64,000 bases of DNA from Pseudomonas lurida (GTDB lineage Bacteria; Pseudomonadota; Gammaproteobacteria; Pseudomonadales; Pseudomonadaceae): the NCBI RefSeq assembly GCF_002563895.1, contig NZ_PDJB01000001.1:2587501-2651500 (forward strand), in the 5' to 3' direction. Position numbers and translations under genes: made by a program. Shown one piece after another: positions 10,513 to 19,160 of this stretch. The notes under the pieces were generated by a model. That model was not told where the DNA came from and did not search any database. It saw nothing but the letters and a program-made list of their open reading frames with translations. Every line of letters starts with the position of its first letter. Within the stretch, counting starts at the first letter, position 1.

Positions 10513-10698
10513 ATGAAAATCTTCAACGCTGTACTGCGAGTTTTCCGCCCTGCCCACACGCCACGCGGCCTGCCCCGCGCCCGGCCGTTCTACTTCTCTT
10601 TCCTTAATGTGCTGTGCGTCGAAAACAAAGGCGCGCTGGTCTGCTGCATTCCCGGTGCACCGGTGGTTCGACTGCCCACCTCGCAACACCCGCTCTGA
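10513..10698 (+). CDS. Possible 61-residue leader ORF before the inositol importer
   Basis: An ATG-started frame of 61 codons fills the space between the putative operator and the binding-protein gene. AGGT lies eight bases before the start, a weak site. The product is basic and cysteine-containing (a VLCVENKGALVCC stretch) with no recognisable domain or signal peptide. It ends 49 bases before the importer gene. It could be a regulatory leader peptide, a small protein or chance. Its position in a 360-base leader makes it worth noting. Confidence 0.3.
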   Translation: MKIFNAVLRVFRPAHTPRGLPRARPFYFSFLNVLCVENKGALVCCIPGAPVVRLPTSQHPL

Positions 10699-10747
10699 TC
10701 AACGCAACGTCCAACAAAACCAACAAGAAAGTGGAGACAGACCGTTC

Positions 10748-11677
10748 ATGAAGACCCCGATCCGTTTTACCGCGCTGGCCTTGTCCATGCTGCTCGCCAG
10801 CGGTGTTGCTTCGGCTGCCGATCTCAAGATAGGCGTGAGTATGTCCGCCTTCGATGACACCTTCCTCACCTACCTGCGCGAAGACATGGACAAGCAAGCC
10901 AAGTCCTATCCCAAGGGCGATGGCGTGCAGCTGCAGTTCGAAGACGCCCGCGCCGATGTGGTGAAGCAGTTGAGCCAGGTCGAGAACTTTATCAGCCAGA
11001 AAGTCGACGCCATTATCGTCAACCCGGTGGACACGGCTTCGACCGGCAACATCATCAAGGCCGCCACGGCGGCGAAAATCCCGTTGGTGTTCGTCAACCG
11101 CCGCCCTGACAGCCCGACCTTGGCTCCAGGCGTAGCGGCGGTGACCTCCGACGATGTCGAGGCCGGCAAGCTGCAGATGCAGTACATCGCCGAGCAGCTC
11201 GGCGGCAAGGGCAACATCGTGATCCTGCTGGGTGACCTGGCGAATAACTCCACCACCAACCGTACCAAGGGCGTGAAGGAAGTCCTGGCCAAATACCCGG
11301 GCATCAAGATCGAACAGGAGCAGACCGGGATCTGGCTGCGTGACAAGGGCATGACCCTGGTCAACGACTGGCTGACCCAGGGCCGCGACTTCCAGGCAGT
11401 GCTCTCGAACAACGATGAGATGGCAATCGGTGCGGCCATGGCGCTGAAATCGGCGGGCAAGAAGGGCGTGCTGATCGCGGGTGTCGACGGTACGCCGGAC
11501 GGCCTGAACGCGATCACCAAGGGCGACATGACCGTGTCGGCCTTCCAGGATGCCAAGGGCCAAGCGGACAAGTCGGTGGAAACGGCACGCAAGATGGCCA
11601 AGAACGAGCCCATCGAGCAGAACGTGGTGATTCCGTTCCAGTTGATCACCCCGGACAACGTCAAAGACTTCAAGTAG
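10748..11677 (+). CDS. Periplasmic inositol-binding protein of an ABC importer
   Basis: A 309-residue periplasmic binding protein of the ribose/LacI type (Peripla_BP_4). The first 23 residues (MKTPIRFTALALSMLLASGV, then ASA) form a clear Sec signal peptide. The mature protein begins ADLKIGVSMSAFDDTF and contains the family motifs DAIIVNPVDT and AGVDGTPDGLNAI. ATG 10748 follows GTGGAGACAG. The ATPase and permease follow, and inositol enzymes precede, so myo-inositol or an isomer is the likely ligand (IbpA/IatA-type). Confidence 0.85.
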   Translation: MKTPIRFTALALSMLLASGVASAADLKIGVSMSAFDDTFLTYLREDMDKQAKSYPKGDGVQLQFEDARADVVKQLSQVENFISQKVDAIIVNPVDTASTGNIIKAATAAKIPLVFVNRRPDSPTLAPGVAAVTSDDVEAGKLQMQYIAEQLGGKGNIVILLGDLANNSTTNRTKGVKEVLAKYPGIKIEQEQTGIWLRDKGMTLVNDWLTQGRDFQAVLSNNDEMAIGAAMALKSAGKKGVLIAGVDGTPDGLNAITKGDMTVSAFQDAKGQADKSVETARKMAKNEPIEQNVVIPFQLITPDNVKDFK

Positions 11678-11742
11678 CCCCTACATAACAACAATAAGCC
11701 GGCAGGGCGGTCGTGCCCGCCTTGCCGATGGAGTACCTCGCT

Positions 11743-13296
11743 ATGCTCGCTCAAGCCGCTGTGTCGCAGCCCCCCGGTATCCAGTCGGTGCCGCTGGACG
11801 AACCCTACCTGCTGGAAATCGTCAACATCAGCAAAGGCTTTCCCGGCGTCGTGGCCCTGGCCGACGTGCAACTACGGGTGCGCCCCGGCACGGTGCTGGC
11901 GCTGATGGGCGAGAACGGCGCGGGCAAATCGACGTTGATGAAAATCATCGCCGGCATCTACCAGCCTGACGCCGGGGAAATTCGCCTGCGCGGCAAGCCA
12001 ATCGTGTTTGAAACGCCCCTGGCGGCCCAGAAGGCCGGGATCGCGATGATCCACCAGGAACTCAACCTGATGCCCCATATGAGCATCGCCGAGAATATCT
12101 GGATCGGCCGCGAGCAGCTCAACAGCCTGCACATGGTCAACCACCGCGAAATGCATCGCTGCACAGCTGAGTTGCTGGCACGCCTGCGTATCAACCTGGA
12201 CCCCGAGGAACACGTGGGCAACCTGAGCATCGCCGAGCGGCAGATGGTCGAGATTGCCAAGGCCGTGTCCTACGATTCCGACATCCTGATCATGGATGAA
12301 CCGACATCGGCGATTACCGAGAAGGAGGTAGCCCACCTGTTTTCGATCATTGCCGACCTCAAGTCCCAGGGCAAAGGCATCGTCTACATCACGCATAAAA
12401 TGAACGAAGTGTTCGCCATCGCCGATGAAGTGGCGGTGTTCCGCGACGGTCACTACATCGGCCTGCAACGCGCCGACAGCATGAACAGCGACAGCCTGAT
12501 CTCGATGATGGTCGGCCGTGAGCTGAGCCAGCTGTTCCCGGTGCGCGAGACGCCCATCGGCGACCTGCTGCTGTCGGTCCGCAACCTGCGCCTGGACGGT
12601 GTCTTCAAGGGGGTCTCCTTCGACCTGCATGCCGGCGAAATCCTTGGCATCGCCGGCTTGATGGGCTCGGGCCGCACCAACGTGGCAGAAACCATTTTCG
12701 GCATCACCCCAAGCGATGGCGGGCAGATTGAACTGGACGGCAAAGCGGTGCGCATCAGTGACCCGCACATGGCCATCGAGAAAGGCTTCGCCCTGCTCAC
12801 CGAGGACCGCAAGCTCAGCGGCCTGTTCCCGTGCCTGTCGGTCTTGGAAAACATGGAAATGGCCGTGCTGCCGCATTACTCGGACAACGGCTTTATCCAG
12901 CAGAAAGCCCTGCGCGCCCTGTGCGAGGACATGTGCAAGAAGCTGCGGGTGAAAACCCCGTCTCTTGAACAGTGCATCGACACCTTGTCCGGCGGTAACC
13001 AGCAGAAGGCGTTGCTGGCACGCTGGCTGATGACCAACCCGCGCCTGCTGATCCTCGATGAACCTACGCGAGGCATCGACGTGGGCGCCAAGGCCGAGAT
13101 CTATCGCTTGATCTCGTTCCTGGCCTGCGAAGGCATGGCGGTGATCATGATTTCCTCCGAGTTGCCTGAAGTGCTGGGCATGAGCGACCGCGTCATGGTG
13201 ATGCACGAGGGCGAACTGATGGGCACCCTGGACCGCAGCGATGCGACCCAGGAAAAAGTCATGCAGTTGGCCTCCGGGATGACCGCAGTCCACTGA
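11743..13296 (+). CDS. Inositol ABC importer ATPase, two ABC domains
   Basis: A 517-residue sugar-importer ATPase (RbsA/MglA type) with two fused ABC domains. Domain 1 has Walker [10 protein letters not shown] (about 55-63) and Walker [12 protein letters not shown]. Domain 2 has a degenerate A-loop (GLMGSGRTN), signature LSGGNQQKA and Walker [13 protein letters not shown]. The degenerate second Walker A is normal for this family. ATG 11743 is preferred because GGAG lies nine bases upstream; GTG 11713 and ATG 11728 in the same frame lack a good site. The permease follows after 26 bases. Confidence 0.88.
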   Translation: MLAQAAVSQPPGIQSVPLDEPYLLEIVNISKGFPGVVALADVQLRVRPGTVLALMGENGAGKSTLMKIIAGIYQPDAGEIRLRGKPIVFETPLAAQKAGIAMIHQELNLMPHMSIAENIWIGREQLNSLHMVNHREMHRCTAELLARLRINLDPEEHVGNLSIAERQMVEIAKAVSYDSDILIMDEPTSAITEKEVAHLFSIIADLKSQGKGIVYITHKMNEVFAIADEVAVFRDGHYIGLQRADSMNSDSLISMMVGRELSQLFPVRETPIGDLLLSVRNLRLDGVFKGVSFDLHAGEILGIAGLMGSGRTNVAETIFGITPSDGGQIELDGKAVRISDPHMAIEKGFALLTEDRKLSGLFPCLSVLENMEMAVLPHYSDNGFIQQKALRALCEDMCKKLRVKTPSLEQCIDTLSGGNQQKALLARWLMTNPRLLILDEPTRGIDVGAKAEIYRLISFLACEGMAVIMISSELPEVLGMSDRVMVMHEGELMGTLDRSDATQEKVMQLASGMTAVH

Positions 13297-13322
13297 CGTA
13301 CAGAATAAAAAGGTGATTGGCT

Positions 13323-14345
13323 ATGAACGCAATAACGGATAACAAACCCGCGACGGTGCCAACCAAGAGTCGTCGACGCATGCCCACCGAACTGAGTATC
13401 TTCCTGGTGCTGATCGGTATCGGCCTGGTGTTTGAATTGTTCGGCTGGATCGTGCGTGACCAGAGTTTCCTGATGAATTCCCAGCGCCTGGTGCTGATGA
13501 TCCTGCAGGTGTCGATCATCGGTCTGCTCGCCATTGGCGTGACCCAGGTGATCATCACCACCGGTATCGACCTGTCCTCCGGCTCGGTGCTGGCACTGTC
13601 GGCGATGATTGCCGCCAGCTTGGCGCAAACCTCCGATTTTTCCCGGGCGGTGTTCCCCAGCCTGACCGACTTGCCCGTGTGGATCCCGGTGGCGATGGGG
13701 CTTGGCGTGGGGCTGCTGGCGGGCGCGATCAATGGCAGCATCATCGCTGTCACCGGCATCCCGCCGTTTATTGCGACGTTGGGCATGATGGTGTCCGCCC
13801 GTGGCCTGGCGCGTTACTACACCGAAGGCCAGCCGGTGAGCATGCTGTCGGACTCGTACACGGCCATCGGCCATGGCGCGATGCCGGTGATCATCTTCCT
13901 GGTGGTGGCGGTCATCTTCCACATTGCCCTGCGCTATACCAAGTACGGCAAGTACACCTACGCCATCGGCGGCAACATGCAGGCGGCGCGCACCTCGGGG
14001 ATCAACGTCAAGCGCCACTTGATCATTGTCTACAGCATCGCGGGCTTGCTCGCGGGCCTGGCGGGCGTGGTCGCCTCGGCACGCGCCGCCACCGGCCAGG
14101 CTGGCATGGGCATGTCCTATGAGCTGGATGCGATTGCCGCGGCGGTGATCGGCGGTACCAGCCTGGCGGGCGGGGTAGGGCGCATTACCGGCACTGTGAT
14201 CGGCGCGCTGATCCTCGGGGTGATGGCCAGCGGGTTTACCTTCGTCGGGGTGGACGCGTACATCCAGGACATCATCAAGGGCCTGATCATCGTGGTGGCG
14301 GTTGTCATCGACCAGTACCGCAACAAGCGCAAACTCAAACGCTGA
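13323..14345 (+). CDS. Inositol ABC importer permease
   Basis: A 340-residue integral membrane protein of the RbsC/BPD_transp_2 family with roughly ten hydrophobic segments. It contains the family signatures GVTQVIITTGIDLSSGSVLA (near residue 68) and GGTSLAGGVGRITGT near 275. It forms the membrane channel with the preceding ATPase and binding protein. ATG 13323 follows AAGGTG; a TTG two codons earlier is possible but less likely. It is the last gene of the inositol locus and is followed by an inverted repeat. Confidence 0.88.
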   Translation: MNAITDNKPATVPTKSRRRMPTELSIFLVLIGIGLVFELFGWIVRDQSFLMNSQRLVLMILQVSIIGLLAIGVTQVIITTGIDLSSGSVLALSAMIAASLAQTSDFSRAVFPSLTDLPVWIPVAMGLGVGLLAGAINGSIIAVTGIPPFIATLGMMVSARGLARYYTEGQPVSMLSDSYTAIGHGAMPVIIFLVVAVIFHIALRYTKYGKYTYAIGGNMQAARTSGINVKRHLIIVYSIAGLLAGLAGVVASARAATGQAGMGMSYELDAIAAAVIGGTSLAGGVGRITGTVIGALILGVMASGFTFVGVDAYIQDIIKGLIIVVAVVIDQYRNKRKLKR

Positions 14346-14362
14346 AGCGTGTTCCTGCAGGT

Positions 14363-14436
14363 GCCGGCTTGCCGGCGATGGCATCTACAAGGTCCTCCTG
14401 AACGGACCGAAGGATCCGCATCGCCGGCGAGCTGGC
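14363..14436. repeat. Inverted repeat after the importer operon
   Basis: Outer arms GCCGGCTTGCCGGCGATG (14363-14380) and CATCGCCGGCGAGCTGGC (14419-14436) enclose an inner pair GGTCC/GGACC (14391-14395 and 14404-14408). The core GCCGGC...GATG resembles the other intergenic repeats but lacks TGTGGGAGC. There is no T tract; it may stabilise the 3' end of the operon mRNA. The rest of the 380-base gap up to dksA2 shows no gene. Confidence 0.65.
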
Positions 14437-14726
14437 TGTTGCATTCAACCGTTTGTCTCCTATATAGCTCCACAACACTGAATTTCTTGCTATAAACGCA
14501 CTCCGATGACCATTCGCCGAGCCCGTCCTGGTGCTTTTGGGGGTTATCTGGGAAAAATGCCTGTCATTTCAGTTGCTGAGCCCTCAAGTCGGCCTTAGAC
14601 TGCCGCCCCTCGTAAATTGAGTGCCGGGTGGCGCTTGAAATGGACGGCGCCTTTCCGAGACCTGCACAGGCCTTCCGGAACGCTCCCTTATTCGCCTTAA
14701 TGCACGTATTTTTTATAGAGAAATCA

Positions 14727-15131
14727 ATGACAAAGGAAAAGTTGCTGGCCATGCCGGCGGATGACTACATGAATGCCGAACAGCACGCTTTTTTCGAGCA
14801 GTTGCTGCAAGACATGAAAGTGGAACACCACGAGCGCATTGAACAGAACCGCATCGCCATTGAAAGCCTGGATACCCCGGCCGACCCGGCTGACGCCGCT
14901 TCCGTGGAAGAAGAGCGTACCTGGCTGGTGAATGCCATCGACCGCGACCAGCGCATGCTGCCGCAACTTGAGCGCGCCCTGGAGCGCATCAAGGAAGATT
15001 CCTTTGGCTGGTGCGATGACAGCGGCGAGCCTATTGGCCTCAAGCGCCTGCTGATCAGCCCGACCACCAAGTACTGCATCGAAGCGCAAGAGCGCCACGA
15101 GCAGATCGACAAGCACCAGCGCCAAGCCTGA
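14727..15131 (+). CDS. dksA2: DksA2-type zinc-independent RNA polymerase regulator
   Basis: A 134-residue DksA/TraR protein: N-terminal coiled coil (about residues 15-95) and C-terminal globular region. Classical DksA has four zinc-binding cysteines; here only two remain (WCDDS and YCIEA), with Ser and Ala in the other positions. That is the pattern of Pseudomonas aeruginosa DksA2, which is also 134 residues and replaces DksA when zinc is scarce. It would act with ppGpp on RNA polymerase. ATG 14727 is chosen by homology; the frame continues 33 codons upstream without family features. No clear Zur box was seen upstream. Confidence 0.85.
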   Translation: MTKEKLLAMPADDYMNAEQHAFFEQLLQDMKVEHHERIEQNRIAIESLDTPADPADAASVEEERTWLVNAIDRDQRMLPQLERALERIKEDSFGWCDDSGEPIGLKRLLISPTTKYCIEAQERHEQIDKHQRQA

Positions 15132-15227
15132 TGCGGTGAAGCTGGGGGGCTGCCACGCGGCTCCCCAGGGAAATACCCGTTACACCCCGGTGTATTGATC
15201 TACTGCAAGCCACCCCACTAAAGGCCC

Positions 15228-16910
15228 ATGGATAATGGCCCGATAGTGGCGTTTAATGCAGTGACAATAACGACAAGCAGTGGGGTAACGAAGATGGCTG
15301 GAGACGGATCTCTGATGGGCGCAGCAGTGCCACCGCAGCCGGTGGTGCGCGGGCTGCCCGGCTGGCTTACGCCGCTTCTGCAGAGCGCCGCCCTGGTGCT
15401 GGTCCTGCTGGGCCTGGCGTTTGCCAGCCTGCCGTTGTACCTCTGCCTGCCACTGGCCTTGCTGGTGATCTGGCTGCCTCGCTTGAAAAATCGTACACCT
15501 GTCATTGCCGCTTTCGACGCCGTCGATGGCATTGGCGAGTTGACTCGCGACCTGTCCTATACCACCAGCCATAACGCTTTGTCCGCAGCCGGCGTGGCCT
15601 ATTCGGTCAAGCAACTGGCGGCCAGGTTGCAGTCGCAGTTGAGCGCCGCCAAGCAGATTGTCAGCAGTGCCGAAGTGATGATCGGCACCGAAAGGATCAC
15701 CTCTCAACTCAGTCGTGAGGCTTTGCAAGCGGCCAGCCAGGCCCATCAGCGCAGCACCGAAGGCCGCGACGTGCTGGCCCAATCGATCACCCGCATGCAC
15801 CAGCTCAGCCAGCGCGCCAATGCCAGCCGCGAACTGATCGAAGCGTTGAGCCAGCGCAGTGAGGAAATCCAGCGGGTGACGCTGGTGATCCAGTCGATCG
15901 CCAGCCAGACCAACCTGCTGGCACTCAACGCGGCTATTGAAGCAGCGCGTGCCGGTGAGCATGGGCGCGGGTTTGCCGTGGTCGCGGATGAAGTGCGTGG
16001 GTTGGCTGGCCGTACGGCCACGGCCACCGATGAAGTTGGGGTGATGGTGGCGGACATTCAGCAGCTCACCGCCCAGGTGGTGGAGCAGATTCGCCAGCTC
16101 TCGGCCGACCTGCACACCGGTGTCGAGCAGGTGGAGCATGCCGGCGAGCAGTTGCACAGTATCGCCAGCCTGGCTGCGGATGTGGAAGGCCAGGTCAATG
16201 CAATCGCCCAAGGCACCGACACCAACCGCACCCAGCTCGACAGCCTGTTCCATGCCGTGGAACAGATGCGCAGTGACCTGGCCGTCAGCGACCAGCAAAC
16301 CCGCCAGCTCGCCGACGCCGCCGTGCAGATGGAGGGCCAGGCCGAAACCATCAGCGAACGCCTGGCGGAAGTCGGGCTGGATGACTATCACCAGCGTATC
16401 TATGACTTGGCCCGTGAAGGTGCGAGCCGGATTGCCGCGCAATTCGAAGCCGATGTGCAGCAGAACCGCATCAGCCTGGATGACCTCTTCGACCGCAGCT
16501 ATACGCCCATCGCCAACACCCACCCGAGCAAGTACCACACTCGCTTTGACGGCTACACCGACCAGGTGCTGCCGGCGATCCAGGAGGCGCTGTTGCCACG
16601 GCATGAAGGGTTGGTGTTCGCAATTGCCTGCACGCCCCAAGGGTATGTGCCGACTCACAACAAGGCGTTTTCCCAGGCATTGACCGGCGATGCGCAGGTG
16701 GATGCCGTGCAGAATCGGACCAAACGCAAGTTCGAAGACCGTACCGGGATCCGCTGTGGTAGCCATCAACAGGCGGTGTTGCTGCAAACCTACACACGCG
16801 ACACCGGGGAGTTGATGCACGACCTGTCGGTGCCGATCATGGTCAAGGGTCGGCATTGGGGTGGCCTGCGGCTGGGCTATAAGCCCGAGGCTGCCAAAGG
16901 CGTGCGCTAG
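15228..16910 (+). CDS. Methyl-accepting chemotaxis protein with C-terminal sensor-like domain
   Basis: A 560-residue protein with two adjacent membrane helices near the N-terminus (about 46-66 and 68-86) and almost no periplasmic loop. The cytoplasmic MCP signalling region has the highly conserved hairpin tip near residues 212-260 ([18 protein letters not shown], then FAVVADEVR). After it comes about 170 residues (390-560) with [12 protein letters not shown] and [20 protein letters not shown], resembling a PAS/Cache-like sensor fold placed at the C-terminus. The receptor would thus sense a cytoplasmic signal. ATG 15294 (residue 23) is an alternative start. Confidence 0.85.
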   Translation: MDNGPIVAFNAVTITTSSGVTKMAGDGSLMGAAVPPQPVVRGLPGWLTPLLQSAALVLVLLGLAFASLPLYLCLPLALLVIWLPRLKNRTPVIAAFDAVDGIGELTRDLSYTTSHNALSAAGVAYSVKQLAARLQSQLSAAKQIVSSAEVMIGTERITSQLSREALQAASQAHQRSTEGRDVLAQSITRMHQLSQRANASRELIEALSQRSEEIQRVTLVIQSIASQTNLLALNAAIEAARAGEHGRGFAVVADEVRGLAGRTATATDEVGVMVADIQQLTAQVVEQIRQLSADLHTGVEQVEHAGEQLHSIASLAADVEGQVNAIAQGTDTNRTQLDSLFHAVEQMRSDLAVSDQQTRQLADAAVQMEGQAETISERLAEVGLDDYHQRIYDLAREGASRIAAQFEADVQQNRISLDDLFDRSYTPIANTHPSKYHTRFDGYTDQVLPAIQEALLPRHEGLVFAIACTPQGYVPTHNKAFSQALTGDAQVDAVQNRTKRKFEDRTGIRCGSHQQAVLLQTYTRDTGELMHDLSVPIMVKGRHWGGLRLGYKPEAAKGVR

Positions 16911-16934
16911 GGGATTATTGCTATTTATGCAATG

Positions 16935-16958
16935 AAGCTATTCCGGGGATAGCTTTTT
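16935..16958 (+). terminator. Rho-independent terminator after the chemoreceptor gene
   Basis: A 7-bp stem (AAGCTAT / ATAGCTT) with a 7-base loop (TCCGGGG) is followed by TTT. It begins 25 bases after the chemoreceptor stop codon. Confidence 0.6.
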
Positions 16959-17026
16959 CCGACGGGAGTAAAACCGTAGCATGGCCAACATTGTTAGCCA
17001 GCTAACTAATGCTGCGGAGAAGCTCC

Positions 17027-17230
17027 ATGCAAAACAAAGTCGATGTTGCCGTGATGATTGGCAGTGGCGTACCCCCAACCCTGCGTGCGCTGGGTCAGAA
17101 GGCGTGCTGGGTGGTGTTGCTCAACGGTGAGCAGCGCGGCACGGCGTTCGCCAGTCGCGATGAGGCAGAGGAGTGCAGGGCTGCCTGGCAAGCCTTGTTG
17201 CGCCTGGAACAGTCAGACAGCCTGCATTGA
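17027..17230 (+). CDS. Small hypothetical protein, 67 residues
   Basis: A short cytoplasmic protein with no recognised domain. ATG 17027 is chosen because GGAGA lies six bases upstream; six extra upstream codons are possible. The sequence has a hydrophobic CWVVLLNGEQRG strand and an acidic helix (SRDEAEECRAAWQALL), suggesting a small folded protein. It runs towards the DUF2789 gene, and the stops are seven bases apart. Function unknown. Confidence 0.6.
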   Translation: MQNKVDVAVMIGSGVPPTLRALGQKACWVVLLNGEQRGTAFASRDEAEECRAAWQALLRLEQSDSLH

Positions 17231-17237
17231 GGCTGGC

Positions 17238-17474
17238 TCAGTTCGCTTGATGCAGACGTTGGTTCAACTCATCCACGGCAATCGCCCATTCGGCGTCATC
17301 GCGCAGTTCTTCCTTGAGAAAGCTCGCTTGTTGCGCGGACCAGAAGGGGGCGTCGATCAGCTTCACATCTTCAGGCAAGGGGTGGGCGACGATAAAGGCG
17401 TCGATGGCGTCCGGGGTTGAATCCAGGCCCAATTGTTCAAATAGGGTTTCGAGGGTAGGAATTGGCGCATCCAT
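17238..17474 (-). CDS. DUF2789 family protein
   Basis: A 78-residue protein matching DUF2789, a small family common in Pseudomonas. It opens MDAPIPTLETLFEQLGLDS and contains FWSAQQASFLKEEL near residue 50. ATG 17474 is supported by GGAG six bases upstream; longer starts (17486 or 17507) would place that site inside the gene. All-helical and cytoplasmic by appearance. No function is known for the family. It is the first of three minus-strand small genes in a row. Confidence 0.75.
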   Translation of the reverse strand: MDAPIPTLETLFEQLGLDSTPDAIDAFIVAHPLPEDVKLIDAPFWSAQQASFLKEELRDDAEWAIAVDELNQRLHQAN

Positions 17475-17543
17475 ATCGTTCTCCATGCAGGTGGGGTCGT
17501 TATGCATGGGAGGGTTGTGGCGCAGGAGAGTTCTATCGGATTG

Positions 17544-17828
17544 TCAGGAATTCAGGGCTCCGGCATCCACGGCGGACTTCAATGCCTTGGCGGCGTCCTT
17601 CGCTGCGATGGCAGCGGCGTCTACGGTTTTGAACCAACGGTCTTTTTCCACCTGGTGTGTGGTCACCGTGGTCAGCGGTGGCTTGGCCCGCATTACGATC
17701 ACTGCTTGGAATTCACCGTCTACTTCCCTTGCGTCGCCATGGATGAAAAATTCGCCGATATCAAATTCCGTCACGTAGAGCCTTCCCTTGGAGATAACTG
17801 CACTGGTGAAACTTGGCCCGCAGGGCAC
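17544..17828 (-). CDS. Small hypothetical protein, up to 94 residues
   Basis: The frame encodes a compact protein with VTEFDIGEFFIHGDA, a beta-rich middle (EFQAVIVMRAKPPLTTVTTHQ) and an alanine/lysine helix at the end (AAIAAKDAAKALKSAVDAG). The start is unsure: the listed GTG 17828 has no ribosome binding site, and the first 13 residues may not be translated. A competing plus-strand frame overlaps it but reads like a shadow. No domain is recognised. Confidence 0.5.
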   Translation of the reverse strand: MPCGPSFTSAVISKGRLYVTEFDIGEFFIHGDAREVDGEFQAVIVMRAKPPLTTVTTHQVEKDRWFKTVDAAAIAAKDAAKALKSAVDAGALNS

Positions 17829-17884
17829 AAACTTCAGTGGACGGGCCAGTATGGCAGTTGTTGCGGGTCGGCGGCGCAGTTAAG

Positions 17885-18160
17885 TTATCCGGCAGACGAA
17901 ACGATTGCTCCATGGGTGGGGTACAACAGGGCTTCAAGTTTCTTGGCCAGTTCGCAGGCCTTGACAGGGTCGCTGCGAAAGCCTTTTATTCGGCCACTGA
18001 GCACTTCGCGTATGTGGTAGAAGTTTCTGCCGGCCGGTACGACTTGATAAAGGACTGAATCCGAGTACCCCTCAACGCCATTCAGGCGGTAGTATTGGGC
18101 TTCGTCCTGACAGGCGGGGTGGGGCGGCGAAGACATCGCGCGGTAGGGTGATCGTTGCAA
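17885..18160 (-). CDS. Small hypothetical protein, 91 residues, TTG start
   Basis: The 91-codon frame carries ATG only at codon 9 (18136), which has no binding site. TTG 18160 is preceded by AAAAGGAG with a six-base spacer, so TTG is the better start. The product contains YYRLNGVEGYSDSVLYQVVP and ends in a helix (DPVKACELAKKLEALL). It is cytoplasmic with no recognised domain. It lies 56 bases upstream of the preceding small gene in the same direction and may be co-transcribed with it. Confidence 0.55.
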   Translation of the reverse strand: MQRSPYRAMSSPPHPACQDEAQYYRLNGVEGYSDSVLYQVVPAGRNFYHIREVLSGRIKGFRSDPVKACELAKKLEALLYPTHGAIVSSAG

Positions 18161-18556
18161 GGCCTGCTCCTTTTGATCGATCCGGATGTGATGGGGTTGC
18201 AGCGTTTTGGCTGGTTTTGATCCGCGCTGCTGTTTTAGTATTGTCGTCGGCGGCCAGCGCTCGGTTCCATGACAGCGTGTCTATTTGTGTTTGCGTGTCG
18301 GAAACTGCATTTTTAATTGGGTTATTCTCTGAAGTTGGTCGGCCCGTATTCTCGCGCCGTTGAACCTGTGATCTCCTGTAGTGCCTGATGACCTTGCACA
18401 AGGTCCATCGCGTATGGCTGTACTAGTCTTTTGGCGCGACAGCGGGATTGTCTTCAGTTTTTTTCAAGAATGCGTTGTGTGATCGTGCCGTGATGGCCGT
18501 TTTTTTGTGCTGCCCGCTCTGGCGGACGGCGCTCTTTTCGAAGTGGGGGCGTTTCC
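18161..18556. other. 396-base intergenic region
   Basis: Divergent region between the TTG-started small gene and the 18557 gene. Two short frames on opposite strands (about 18148-18363 and 18072-18401) overlap each other and lack family features and binding sites, so neither is called. The sequence is T-rich near 18280-18330 and 18450-18510. No clear promoter pair or repeat was recognised. Confidence 0.5.
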
Positions 18557-19027
18557 TTGGCAGTCAGTAATCTGGATATGCACGCGTTGTTCGTGCTGGG
18601 TGATTTGCGCGCAAAGTTAGTCAAACAGTTTCAATCCCGTTTCGTTTACATTACCGAGCAGACGCCGGAAGGCATCTACATCGCAGAAATCGACACCGAA
18701 GCGGCCCTGGTGGTGGATGACAAGCCCCGGCTGGAGCTTAAAGTCGGCGACCACTTCCGCGCGGCGGTGTTGCCTAGCCGAGAAGGCGGCAAGTTCGAAT
18801 TGAAGTTTCGCGACATCAAGTTGACCGTGTATGGCCTGGGCGACTATGCCTTCGTGTCCTCGGCCGAAGGCCAGGGCATTGTGTTCAAGGAAGGCCACAG
18901 CGTAATGCTGGTGTTCGCCGCCAATGAGCAACTGCAGGAAGGCTTGACCAAAACCCTCAAGGCCGTCACCGGCAAGGCCGCCAAATGGCGCAAGGGTGAG
19001 CTGGTAACATTCAAGGCCAGTGAGTAA
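18557..19027 (+). CDS. Conserved hypothetical protein, 156 residues
   Basis: A soluble protein of alternating strands, for example RFVYITEQTPEGIYIAEIDT, KVGDHFRAAVLP and LTVYGLGDYAFVSS, and a basic C-terminus (KAAKWRKGELVTFKASE). It looks like a beta-barrel or OB/PilZ-sized fold, but no family is recognised. The start is TTG 18557; ATG 18578 (residue 8) is an alternative, and neither has a strong binding site. It stands alone, 133 bases before the betaine-type binding protein. Confidence 0.65.
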   Translation: MAVSNLDMHALFVLGDLRAKLVKQFQSRFVYITEQTPEGIYIAEIDTEAALVVDDKPRLELKVGDHFRAAVLPSREGGKFELKFRDIKLTVYGLGDYAFVSSAEGQGIVFKEGHSVMLVFAANEQLQEGLTKTLKAVTGKAAKWRKGELVTFKASE

Positions 19028-19160
19028 TCAGCAAAAAACGCGAACACCCGCTATCTCCCGGAACCTCTACTACAGTTGAGTTGACTTAACTATTCAGAGG
19101 CTTCGCGCATACGCAGCAAAGCCGTCCGCCATTGGCTGCGATATCGCGAGGTGCGAAGGC

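Noticed and set aside
14437..14726. Zur box before dksA2
   Set aside because: No ATGTTATA-N-TATAACAT-like palindrome was found; TATA-rich pieces near 14460-14490 are not symmetric.
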